Below are positions 1-6,761 of a stretch of DNA of 64,000 nt, in pieces (the first letter of the stretch is position 1; every line of letters starts with the position of its first letter). The stretch covers positions 579,928-643,927 of the forward strand of contig CASFKG010000001.1 in assembly GCA_949295325.1 (NCBI GenBank), written 5' to 3'. The notes below the pieces were generated by a model that was given only the letters and a program-made list of their open reading frames with translations, had not been told where the DNA came from and did not search any database. The translations under genes and the position numbers were made by a program. The DNA is from an uncultured bacterium (lineage in GTDB: Bacteria; Bacillota_I; Bacilli_A; RFN20; CAG-826).

Positions 1-6
1 TATTAT
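1..6 (+). promoter_or_regulatory. -10 hexamer TATTAT of rpmG, leaderless
   Basis: TATTAT matches the -10 consensus at 5 of 6 positions and ends 5 nt before the rpmG ATG. No Shine-Dalgarno lies between them, so the transcript probably starts at or next to the start codon. The -35 region is outside the window. The same spacing recurs at about nine other genes here. Confidence 0.45.
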
Positions 7-11
7 CGTTT

Positions 12-161
12 ATGGGAAGGGAAAAGGTTGTTTTGATTTGCTCGGAGTGCCTAAGTAGGAACTACCAGGTGACCAAGCGGAAGGACGATCCCCGCCGCAT
101 CGAAATAAAGAAATACTGTCCCCACTGCAACCGCCATACGGTGCACAAGGAGAGCAGGTAA
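12..161 (+). CDS. rpmG: 50S ribosomal protein L33
   Basis: The 49-codon frame encodes L33, a small zinc-binding protein of the large ribosomal subunit near the E site. It begins MGREK and has the two family CxxC pairs (C10/C13 and C36/C39), so it is the zinc-binding (C+) form. The length is normal for the family. It lies 8 nt before secE, the conserved rpmG-secE-nusG order of Gram-positive bacteria. The ATG is the only sensible start; there is no ribosome-binding site before it, and a -10 hexamer lies just upstream. Confidence 0.93.
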   Translation: MGREKVVLICSECLSRNYQVTKRKDDPRRIEIKKYCPHCNRHTVHKESR

Positions 162-169
162 GGAGAACT

Positions 170-364
170 ATGACAAAACCAGCCAAGTACGTGCGGGAAG
201 TGGCGCGCGAAGCCAAACGCATCAGGTGGCCGAAGGGAGACGTGCTCTTCCCTACCATCGCGGTCGTCATCTGCATCACCGTCTTCGCGGCCCTATTCAT
301 CGTCCTTGAGGATCTGACCGCCAATGCCATCATAAATCTCCTCAAGCAAGCCTTCGGAGGTTAA
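170..364 (+). CDS. secE: preprotein translocase subunit SecE
   Basis: The 64-residue protein is a minimal SecE: an amphipathic N-terminal helix with the family-typical REAKRIRWP stretch (about residues 13-21), then one membrane span (about residues 28-50). SecE clamps the SecY channel in the cytoplasmic membrane. An AAGGAG site lies 5 nt before the ATG. It sits between rpmG and nusG with almost no gaps. The single-span form is usual for Gram-positive bacteria, unlike the three-span E. coli protein. Confidence 0.93.
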   Translation: MTKPAKYVREVAREAKRIRWPKGDVLFPTIAVVICITVFAALFIVLEDLTANAIINLLKQAFGG

Positions 365-365
365 C

Positions 366-920
366 ATGCCAGAAAACGTTGGAGAAAAACAGTGGTACAT
401 AGTTACCACCTATTCGATGCACGAGGCCAAGACCAAGGCCAATCTCGAAAAGCGCATCAAGAGCATGAACATGGAAGGACAGATCTTCCGTGTCATCATC
501 GCCGAACAGGAAGTACCCGTCCTCAAGGACGGCATCCCGACCGGGAAGACCAAGAAAATCAACCTCTACCCGGGCTATGTCTTCGTCGAGATGAAGATGA
601 CCGACGAATCCTGGTACATCGTCCGTAATACCCCGGGCGTTACCGGCATCGCCGGAAGTTCCGGCGGCGGCCAGAAGCCGACCCCGGTCCCGATGGAGGA
701 AATCGAACCGGTTCTCAAACGCATCGGCGAGATAAGCGAGGAAATGGCAAGCCGTTTCAAGGTCGGGGACAGAGTCAAGATCATCCGCGGCCCCTTGGCC
801 GACACGGAAGGGGAGATCATTTCCATCGATCCGGAGACCCACGTCTACCGCGTCCAGACCGTCTTCTTCGGAAGGCCGACCAACATCGAGGCCACCTTGT
901 CGGAAATCGACAAGATCTAG
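366..920 (+). CDS. nusG: transcription termination/antitermination factor NusG
   Basis: The 184-residue protein has the NGN domain at the N terminus (QWYIVTTYS, then a NLEKRIKSM helix) and a C-terminal KOW domain (FKVGDRVKIIRGPLADTEG, about residues 133-151). NusG binds the RNA polymerase clamp and couples transcription to Rho or ribosomal S10. Length is normal. It begins 1 nt after secE, and a strong terminator follows immediately. No inserted domain is visible. Confidence 0.96.
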   Translation: MPENVGEKQWYIVTTYSMHEAKTKANLEKRIKSMNMEGQIFRVIIAEQEVPVLKDGIPTGKTKKINLYPGYVFVEMKMTDESWYIVRNTPGVTGIAGSSGGGQKPTPVPMEEIEPVLKRIGEISEEMASRFKVGDRVKIIRGPLADTEGEIISIDPETHVYRVQTVFFGRPTNIEATLSEIDKI

Positions 921-922
921 GC

Positions 923-950
923 AAAGGACCTTCGGGTCCTTTTCCTTTTT
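923..950 (+). terminator. Rho-independent terminator of rpmG-secE-nusG
   Basis: A perfect 8-bp stem (AAAGGACC/GGTCCTTT) closes on a UUCG tetraloop and leads into a T-rich tract. It begins 3 nt after the nusG stop codon. Confidence 0.92.
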
Positions 951-981
951 GCAACAAATATGAATCAATAATCATTTTATA

Positions 982-1009
982 TTGCAATATGAAAATCTGT
1001 TCATATAAT
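982..1009 (+). promoter_or_regulatory. promoter with embedded SmtB/CzrA-type operator
   Basis: TTGCAA (982-987) and a perfect TATAAT (1004-1009) are 16 nt apart. An inverted repeat at 987-1006, ATATGAAAA-TC-TGTTCATAT, fills the spacer and reaches into the -10 box. It differs by one base from a perfect 9-2-9 dyad and resembles the operators of zinc-sensing SmtB/CzrA repressors. Binding there would block RNA polymerase, giving autoregulated, metal-derepressed expression of the repressor and exporter. Confidence 0.82.
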
Positions 1010-1037
1010 TAGGCCGTAAATGAAAGGAGATTCATAT

Positions 1038-1337
1038 ATGGCCCTGATACCGGAAGACCGCGTCGTGGACAAAATGGAATCGATGCTCAACATCGCCTCG
1101 GATTTCACGAGGCTGAAAATCCTCTATTCGATCCTGAGGGAGGAGAAGAACGTTTCCGAAATCGTGTCCCTCGTTGGGGCGAGCCAGTCCCTGGTCAGCC
1201 ACCAGCTGAATGTCCTTAGGAAAGCCCATCTCGTGGTCACCAGGCGCGAAGGCCACAAGGTCTTCTATTCGCTTGCCGACAGCCATGTGGAGTCGCTATT
1301 GAGAATCGTGGAAGAACACGCGAGGGAAGAAAAATGA
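1038..1337 (+). CDS. ArsR/SmtB-family zinc-responsive repressor
   Basis: The 99-residue protein has the winged-helix fold of ArsR/SmtB repressors, with recognition helix ASQSLVSHQLNVLRKA (about residues 48-63) and a wing near residues 64-77. The last helix holds D81-x-H83 and H94-x2-E97, the spacing of the alpha-5 zinc site in CzrA and SmtB. The alpha-3 Cys motif used for Cd/Pb is absent, so I infer a Zn sensor. The ATG at 1038 is chosen because AAAGGAG precedes it at the right distance; an ATG 18 nt upstream has none. It overlaps the exporter by 4 nt (ATGA), so the two are translationally coupled. Confidence 0.88.
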   Translation: MALIPEDRVVDKMESMLNIASDFTRLKILYSILREEKNVSEIVSLVGASQSLVSHQLNVLRKAHLVVTRREGHKVFYSLADSHVESLLRIVEEHAREEK

Positions 1338-3466
1338 AATCGTGCCGTTTCTACATATACGGGCTCGATTGTCCCGCCTGCGCGCTGAAGGTCGAGGAAG
1401 GGCTCGCCAAAGATCCCAGGATTAAGACCGCGAACGTCGACTATTCTTCCAAAAGGATCGAACTATCGTGCAAGGAATCCCTTGGCAAAGACGATGTCCA
1501 GGCCATCGTCGACAGATACGAAGACGGCTGCCGCATAGAGGAAGCCAAGAAGGAAGACGAGGAAGGGAAACGTTTCCGCGTAAAGCTCATAACCATCGGC
1601 GTTAGGGCATTGGTCTCCCTCGTGCTGGCGATAATCGGCACGACCATCCTCGGCGAGGCCAACGTCGGCCTCGGCTGGAATCTGGCGGTGATGCTAACCG
1701 CCTATCTCATTTCCAGTTACGACATTTTCTACAAGGCCGCGCTCGACATCGTCAAGCACCGCAACTTCTTCGACGAGAACGTCCTCATGTCCATCGCCAC
1801 CATCGGGGCCTTTTGCATGCGGGCCTTCGGACCCGAGCATAACGAGTTCTTCGAAGGCGTGATGGTCGTGGTCCTATACCAGATCGGCGAACTGTTCGAG
1901 ACCTTTGCTTCCGGCAGATCCCACAAAGCCATTCTCGACGCCGTAGGACTCAAGGCCAAAACCGCCCGGAGGATCAACGGGGACGGAAGCGTCAGCGAGC
2001 TTTCCCCGGAAGCGATTGTTCCCGGCGATAATCTGGAAATCCGGGTCGGCGACCTGTTACCCGTGGACGGGGAAGTCATAGACGGAACAGGCTCGGTCGA
2101 CGAATCCTCATTGACCGGCGAATTCATGCCGGTCGAGGCGGCGAAAGGAAGCCTGGTCAAGGCCGGGACGCTTCTTAAGTCGGGTTCCCTTTCGGTGAAA
2201 GCCACGGCGGCCTACCGCGACTCGAGCGTTGCCAAGATCCTCGAGATGGTGGAATCGGGCAGTGCGAAGAAGTCGAAGGTCGACAAGTTCATAAACAAAT
2301 TCAGCCGGGTATATACCCCGGTCGTAATTGCCTTGGCCTTGCTGCTCGCCGTGTTGCCTCCCCTTTTTACCGGCTATAACGATCCGCTGGTATGGGAGAG
2401 GTGGATATATACCGCCTTGTCCGCCCTCGTCATTTCCTGTCCCTGCGCCATCGTCATATCCGTACCCCTTAGCTACTTCGCGGGAATCGGCCTGGCAAGC
2501 CGACACGGCGTCGTGATCAAGGGCAGCAACAACTTCGATACCCTCAATTCCCTTTCGGCCCTCTGCGTCGATAAGACCGGCACTTTGACCGAAGGCCGCT
2601 TCAAGGTCGAGAAGAAAGTCTCCGAGATCGGCGAAAAGGATTTCGATACCTTCATCAAGGCCGCCGAAGCCCGTTCCAGCCATCCCATCGCCGAAGGCAT
2701 ACTCGGGGGAGAAGACGCTTCGGTTTACGGCAAGGACATCACCGAATTCGACGAAGTCGCCGGGCACGGCACCAAGGCCGTCTACAAGGGACACGCCCTA
2801 TTGGCCGGCAACGCCGCTTTCCTTGCCGATAACGGGATAAGGTCCCCGGAAGTCGCCGAGATGGGAACCATAGTCCACTTGGCCGTGGACAGCAAGTACG
2901 CCGGGTACGTCCTCCTAGACGACGCGGTAAGGGAAGAATCGGTGAAACTCGTCGACGGGATGCATGCTTTGGGAAAGAAGGTATACCTGCTTACCGGCGA
3001 TAGGGAAAAAGCCGCCTCGAAGGTGGCTTGCAAGCTGGGCTTGGACGGCTATAGGGCCGGGCTTCTTCCGGAAGACAAGAGGAGCCTCTTGGAAAGCTAC
3101 TCCAGGGATTCTCACGGAAGCGTCGGCTATCTGGGGGACGGAATAAACGACGCCCCTTGCATCGCGACCGCCGACATCGGTTTCGCGATGGGCGGAATCG
3201 GCAGCGACCTGGCCATCGAAAACGCCGATGCGATAATAATGAACGACGACCCCAGCAAGGTCGTGACCGCGGTAAAAGCCGCCCGCAAGACCCGCAACAA
3301 GGCCATTGCGAACATCGTGGCCGCCCTTGTCGTCAAGGCCGTCTTCCTCGTCCTTTCGGTTGCCATAGCCAATTTCCCCCTCTACATTGCCGTACTAGCC
3401 GATACCGGTCTGACCGCCATATTGGTTGTAAATGCCCTCCTTCTTCTAAGGGCCAAAGTAGAGTAG
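1334..3466 (+). CDS. P1B-type Zn/Cd/Pb-exporting ATPase
   Basis: The 710-residue ATPase exports soft divalent metals across the membrane. It has an N-terminal heavy-metal domain (GLDCPAC, C13 and C16), actuator loop TGE (261-263), the transmembrane CPC metal site (369-371), phosphorylated D413 in DKTGT, the HP dipeptide (450-451) and GDGINDAP (601-608). K668 and D690, in the ADTG of the penultimate span, match the pair that marks the Zn/Cd/Pb (ZntA/CadA) subclass, not copper pumps. It overlaps the repressor gene and is followed by a terminator, giving a two-gene resistance operon. The exact metal preference cannot be read from sequence. Confidence 0.92.
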   Translation: MKSCRFYIYGLDCPACALKVEEGLAKDPRIKTANVDYSSKRIELSCKESLGKDDVQAIVDRYEDGCRIEEAKKEDEEGKRFRVKLITIGVRALVSLVLAIIGTTILGEANVGLGWNLAVMLTAYLISSYDIFYKAALDIVKHRNFFDENVLMSIATIGAFCMRAFGPEHNEFFEGVMVVVLYQIGELFETFASGRSHKAILDAVGLKAKTARRINGDGSVSELSPEAIVPGDNLEIRVGDLLPVDGEVIDGTGSVDESSLTGEFMPVEAAKGSLVKAGTLLKSGSLSVKATAAYRDSSVAKILEMVESGSAKKSKVDKFINKFSRVYTPVVIALALLLAVLPPLFTGYNDPLVWERWIYTALSALVISCPCAIVISVPLSYFAGIGLASRHGVVIKGSNNFDTLNSLSALCVDKTGTLTEGRFKVEKKVSEIGEKDFDTFIKAAEARSSHPIAEGILGGEDASVYGKDITEFDEVAGHGTKAVYKGHALLAGNAAFLADNGIRSPEVAEMGTIVHLAVDSKYAGYVLLDDAVREESVKLVDGMHALGKKVYLLTGDREKAASKVACKLGLDGYRAGLLPEDKRSLLESYSRDSHGSVGYLGDGINDAPCIATADIGFAMGGIGSDLAIENADAIIMNDDPSKVVTAVKAARKTRNKAIANIVAALVVKAVFLVLSVAIANFPLYIAVLADTGLTAILVVNALLLLRAKVE

Positions 3467-3491
3467 AGGAAAGCCGGTTTCCCTGTTTGAT

Positions 3492-3515
3492 GCCGCTTTA
3501 TCGGGGCGGCTTTTT
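3492..3515 (+). terminator. terminator of the metal-export operon
   Basis: A GCCGC/GCGGC stem with a loop of about 9 nt is followed by TTTTT, 25 nt after the ATPase stop codon. Confidence 0.7.
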
Positions 3516-3808
3516 AAACTTCGGTCTATAATCTTTACGATTTGCCAATACCCGTGTTCGCAAAATAATAAAGCAATTAGTTCCAATGGCATGGAAATAC
3601 GAGATTTTCAAAATTACCTTTATATCGAATTCCCGTAAAACCAAGGTCAAAAGAGCAAAAACGACTTGATTTGCCGAGTTTTTCGTTTCGGAAACAAACT
3701 CGCAATAACCAGAAATGTCCGCTGATTTGTCCGTAATGGATTAAAGAAGTTGCCAAATTCAAGTTCGTGACGCCGTGTCGTATCGATGCAGCGGATGCAA
3801 AAAAACAT
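3516..3808 (+). other. AT-richer intergenic stretch without a recognised gene
   Basis: This stretch of about 290 nt is clearly AT-richer than its surroundings, and no frame shows a recognisable protein. It holds an orphan TATAAT (3527-3532) without a good -35, and a hairpin with a perfect 7-bp outer stem (CGAGTTT 3675-3681 with AAACTCG 3696-3702). A 27-codon frame at 3586 has no ribosome-binding site. It could be a decayed gene, an unrecognised small RNA or spacer; nothing decides. Confidence 0.4.
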
Positions 3809-3837
3809 TTGTGTATGCTGCTTCACCCGCATATGAT
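3809..3837 (+). promoter_or_regulatory. promoter of rplK-rplA
   Basis: TTGTGT (3809-3814), a 17-nt spacer and TATGAT (3832-3837) precede the rplK leader. The identical combination TTGTGT-17-TATGAT precedes the tRNA-Lys gene at 23659, which supports both as housekeeping promoters. Transcription would start near 3844. Confidence 0.72.
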
Positions 3838-3839
3838 AT

Positions 3840-3908
3840 GCGAGCGTGTCGCATGGACGCGCAAGCGTGGGAGGGCCGAGGCGTAGGCCCGCAACCACTG
3901 CATGTTGC
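3840..3908 (+). promoter_or_regulatory. structured 5' leader of rplK-rplA
   Basis: The untranslated leader contains four consecutive small hairpins: TGCGA/TCGCA, ACGC/GCGT, GGGCC/GGCCC and GCAAC/GTTGC. L1 commonly represses its own operon by binding a leader that mimics its 23S rRNA site, so an L1 leader is the natural guess. I could not match the L1 consensus by eye, so only the folding potential is seen. Confidence 0.4.
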
Positions 3909-3925
3909 CAACTAAAGGAGTGAAC

Positions 3926-4333
3926 ATGAGAAAGAAAATCACCAAAGTCGTCAAGATGGAACTCCCCGGCGGGGAGGCCCATCCGGGACCGAAGCTCGCT
4001 TCCGCCGGCGTGGTCATGAACAAGTTCTGCACGGACTTCAATGCCAAGACCGCCGACCGCAAGGGACAGGTTGTTCCCGTCATCATCACCGCATACGAAG
4101 ACAAGACCTACGACTTCGTCATCAAGACTTCGCCGGTCGCCGGCCTGCTACTCAAGGCCGCCGGAATCCAGAAGGGCAGCGGCAATCCGAAGAACATCGT
4201 CGGGCACATCACCAAGGCCCAACTCAAGGAAATCGCCGAATACAAGATGCCGGACCTCAACGCCAATGACGTCGAATCGGCCATGAAGATCATCGAAGGC
4301 AGCGCCCGCCAGATGGGCATCGCCGTCGACTAA
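3926..4333 (+). CDS. rplK: 50S ribosomal protein L11
   Basis: The 135-residue protein is L11 of the GTPase-associated centre, which contacts EF-G, RelA and thiopeptide antibiotics. The proline-rich N-terminal linker region (LPGGEAHPGPKLA) and the C-terminal RNA-binding part (KGSGNPKNIVGHITKAQLKEIA) are typical. The ATG at 3926 is preferred to an upstream in-frame ATG at 3902 because AAAGGAG precedes it and known L11 proteins align from there. It is followed by rplA after 11 nt. Confidence 0.95.
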   Translation: MRKKITKVVKMELPGGEAHPGPKLASAGVVMNKFCTDFNAKTADRKGQVVPVIITAYEDKTYDFVIKTSPVAGLLLKAAGIQKGSGNPKNIVGHITKAQLKEIAEYKMPDLNANDVESAMKIIEGSARQMGIAVD

Positions 4334-4344
4334 GGAGTCTCCAG

Positions 4345-5034
4345 ATGAAGAAGCACAGCAAGAAATACACCGAGGCTTCCAAGCTCATCGAAAAGGGCAA
4401 GGTCTATACCATCGAGGAAGCCGTACCCGTTTTGAAGAAGACCAGCTGCACCAAGTTCGATAGCAGCGTCGACGTCTCCTTCTCCCTCAACGTCAACCCC
4501 ACCCATGCCGATCAGCTGATCCGCGGCACCATCACCCTTCCCCACGGAAACGGCAAGACCAAGAAGGTCCTTGCCATCACCACGAAGGTCGATGAAGCCA
4601 AGGCGGCCGGAGCCGATTACGCCGGCGGCAAGGAACTTCTCGAGAAGATCCAGAACGAAAACTGGTTCGACTTCGACGTCATCGTCGCTACGCCCGACAT
4701 GATGGGAGAACTCGGGAAGATGGGCCGTCTGCTCGGCCCCAAGGGATTGATGCCGAACCCCAAGACCGGGACCGTTTCGCCCAACATCGCCCAGGCGGTG
4801 ACCGAAATCAAGGCCGGCAAGCTGTCCTACCGCGTCGACAAGGACGGCAATCTCCACCTGCCGGTGGGCCGTGTTTCCTTCGAGGATTCCTTTCTCGTGG
4901 ACAACATCAAGGCCGTCACCGACCATATCCAGAAGGCTCGTCCTTCGACCGTGAAGGGGACCTACGTCAAGAACTGCGTGGTCCATACCACCATGGGTCC
5001 GGGACTGGCCATCACTTACGACGGCCGTAACTAA
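4345..5034 (+). CDS. rplA: 50S ribosomal protein L1
   Basis: The 229-residue L1 forms the mobile stalk that helps release E-site tRNA, and in many bacteria represses its own operon. The family hallmark GRLLGPKGLMPNPKTGTV (about residues 129-146) is present, as are the N-terminal KKHSKKY and a C-terminal domain ending near TTMGPG. Length is normal. An AAGGAG lies upstream of the ATG. The structured L10 leader begins right after its stop codon. Confidence 0.96.
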   Translation: MKKHSKKYTEASKLIEKGKVYTIEEAVPVLKKTSCTKFDSSVDVSFSLNVNPTHADQLIRGTITLPHGNGKTKKVLAITTKVDEAKAAGADYAGGKELLEKIQNENWFDFDVIVATPDMMGELGKMGRLLGPKGLMPNPKTGTVSPNIAQAVTEIKAGKLSYRVDKDGNLHLPVGRVSFEDSFLVDNIKAVTDHIQKARPSTVKGTYVKNCVVHTTMGPGLAITYDGRN

Positions 5035-5040
5035 AAAGCC

Positions 5041-5119
5041 GATTCATCCAGGTGACTCGCTTCGTATACCTAAGAGAGCAACGGGCACGGGCCTTAATAA
5101 TTCACGTTGCGGAGGTATA
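5041..5119 (+). promoter_or_regulatory. ribosomal protein L10 leader (autoregulatory RNA)
   Basis: In the 141-nt gap before rplJ, TATACC (5065-5070) pairs with GGTATA (5114-5119), and GCAACG (5078-5083) with CGTTGC (5105-5110). Between the stems lie TAAGAGA on one side and GGA on the other, which can form the tandem sheared G-A pairs of a kink-turn. L10 leaders of Gram-positive bacteria contain a kink-turn bound by L10(L12)4 to repress rplJ-rplL. The pairing is visible; the family assignment rests on position and this architecture. Confidence 0.7.
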
Positions 5120-5175
5120 AACCGTTAGTTATATGGGGCATCACATAGAACACATTTTAGGAAAGGAGGAAAGTC

Positions 5176-5673
5176 ATGAACCAGAACGCACTCGCCAGCA
5201 AAAAGGCAGCCGTTAAGGAAATCTGCGACGGCCTTAAGGAAAACGCTACCCTAGTCGTCGTTTCCTATCAGGGATTCACCGTTGCCGAAATGAGCGAACT
5301 CCGCCATAAGCTCGCCGAAAAGGATTCGCGCCTCGGTGTCTACAAGAACACCTTGGTTGCCAAAGCCCTCAAGGAAAGCAACATCAGCGGACTCGACGAC
5401 ATCCTGAACGGTCCCAACGCCTTGGTATTCTCCAAGACCGAGACCGGCGCGCTTGCCCTGCTGCGCAAATTCGCCCGCCAGCACGAAAACATGAAGCTGC
5501 GCGGCGGACTTGTCGACGGAACGCCCGTCGACGAAAAGACGTTATTGGAGCTCAGCAAACTTCCCGACAAGAACGGAATGTACAGCATGTTCCTTAGCTG
5601 TCTCAACGCCCCCATCACCAAATTCGCGGCTACCATCAAAGCCTTGGCCGACAAGCAAGGCGCCGCGGCCTAA
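5176..5673 (+). CDS. rplJ: 50S ribosomal protein L10
   Basis: The 165-residue L10 forms the base of the L7/L12 stalk. Its N-terminal RNA-binding domain carries the typical pattern (KKAAVKEICDGLKENATLVVVSYQG in two parts), and a C-terminal helix from about residue 135 should bind L7/L12 dimers. AGGAGG lies 8 nt before the ATG. Downstream rplL follows after 21 nt with its own strong ribosome-binding site, matching the higher copy number of L7/L12. Confidence 0.95.
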   Translation: MNQNALASKKAAVKEICDGLKENATLVVVSYQGFTVAEMSELRHKLAEKDSRLGVYKNTLVAKALKESNISGLDDILNGPNALVFSKTETGALALLRKFARQHENMKLRGGLVDGTPVDEKTLLELSKLPDKNGMYSMFLSCLNAPITKFAATIKALADKQGAAA

Positions 5674-5694
5674 TCTTCACAGGAGGAAACAACA

Positions 5695-6078
5695 ATGGCT
5701 GAAAAGCTTACCAACGAACAGATTATCGAAGCCCTCAAGGGCATGACCATCGTCGAACTCAACGACCTCGTGAAGGCCGTCGAGGAAACCTTCGGCGTCA
5801 CTGCCGCCGTCGCCACCGCCGCGGCTGCTCCGGCCGAGGAAGAAGGCCCGGCCAATGCCGGCCCGAGCGAAGTCTCGCTCATCCTCAAGGGTCTTGGCAC
5901 CGGCTCCAAGGTCGCCATCATCAAGGCCGTCCAGACCATCACCGGCCTTGGTCTAATGGATGCCAAGAAGCTCGTCGATGCCGCTCCGAGCACCATCAAG
6001 GAGAAGATCTCCCCGGTGGAAGCCGAAGCCCACAAGGCCACTTTGGTCGCCGCCGGCGCCGAAGTCGAAGTCAAGTAA
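5695..6078 (+). CDS. rplL: 50S ribosomal protein L7/L12
   Basis: The 127-residue protein has the N-terminal dimerisation helices, an Ala-rich hinge (about residues 37-50) and the C-terminal domain with the factor-binding face (KVAIIKAVQTITGLGLMDAKKLV). Several copies form the flexible stalk recruiting GTPase factors. AGGAGG precedes the start. A G/C-rich hairpin follows the stop codon, but the cluster continues with the methyltransferase and rpoB. Confidence 0.95.
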   Translation: MAEKLTNEQIIEALKGMTIVELNDLVKAVEETFGVTAAVATAAAAPAEEEGPANAGPSEVSLILKGLGTGSKVAIIKAVQTITGLGLMDAKKLVDAAPSTIKEKISPVEAEAHKATLVAAGAEVEVK

Positions 6079-6094
6079 CCTTCGCCAACCTCAT

Positions 6095-6130
6095 CCCCCT
6101 TTCCCCGAGCCGGTCGCCCGGGGGAGGGGG
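6095..6130 (+). terminator. GC-rich hairpin between rplL and rsmC-like gene
   Basis: CCCCCTTTCCCCG can pair with CGGGGGAGGGGG over a loop of about 11 nt. Only a weak TATTCTT tract follows, so it is more likely a partial terminator or an mRNA-stabilising 3' structure that lowers rpoBC expression relative to rplJL. Confidence 0.55.
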
Positions 6131-6155
6131 TATTCTTGCCTAAATCCGGGAACAA

Positions 6156-6752
6156 ATGCCTACCTACTTCGATAACGTTTCTGAACTTCCCCATAAGGAA
6201 TACAAAATCGCTTTCGAAATAGAAGGAAGGCATTACGAATTGGCGGGAGATCGGGGCGTTTTCTCCAAGAACAGCCTCGACGAGGGGACCAGACTGCTTA
6301 TCGAAACCCTATTGCATAGGGATATAGGCAAGAAGGTCCTCGACCTAGGGTGCGGGCTAGGACCAATCGGACTAATCCTAGCGGCTTCCGACCCTGGATT
6401 ACGCGTCACTTGTTCCGACGTGAATCTCAGGGCCCTCGAACTAACCAGACGAAATGCGGAAACGCTCAACGTCGGCGATAGAGTCGAGACGGTCAACAGC
6501 GACCTTTACCACAACATTACCTCCACCTATGACTCGGTAATTTCCAACCCTCCCATCCGCGCGGGGAAGAAGGTTACCTATGCGATATACCTCGGGGCCA
6601 AGGAACACCTTAATCCCGGGGGGCACCTATATATAGTGATAAGGAAGAAGCAGGGTGCCGAGAGCGCCCTGGCCTATATCAAGACCATATACGAGTATGT
6701 GGAAGTCATCGCGTCGCATAAGGGCTATCGGGTCATAACCGCGGCCAATTAA
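6156..6752 (+). CDS. RsmC-like class I methyltransferase
   Basis: The 198-residue protein has a Rossmann methyltransferase fold: SAM-binding VLDLGCGLGPIG (about residues 62-73), an acidic residue after the second strand (CSDVN), and catalytic NPPI (about 130-133), as in RsmC-type rRNA guanine-N2 methyltransferases. It matches the single-domain form (YbxB type) that sits between rplL and rpoB in many Bacillota. The substrate, probably 16S rRNA, is inferred from family and position. The start has only a weak GGGA element upstream, so the N terminus is less certain. Confidence 0.85.
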   Translation: MPTYFDNVSELPHKEYKIAFEIEGRHYELAGDRGVFSKNSLDEGTRLLIETLLHRDIGKKVLDLGCGLGPIGLILAASDPGLRVTCSDVNLRALELTRRNAETLNVGDRVETVNSDLYHNITSTYDSVISNPPIRAGKKVTYAIYLGAKEHLNPGGHLYIVIRKKQGAESALAYIKTIYEYVEVIASHKGYRVITAAN

Positions 6753-6761
6753 GGAGTGCAA

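Noticed and set aside
3586-3669. A 27-codon Lys-rich frame in the AT-rich gap before rplK
   Set aside because: No ribosome-binding site, no promoter at leaderless spacing, and no recognisable sequence; short frames of this size are expected by chance.
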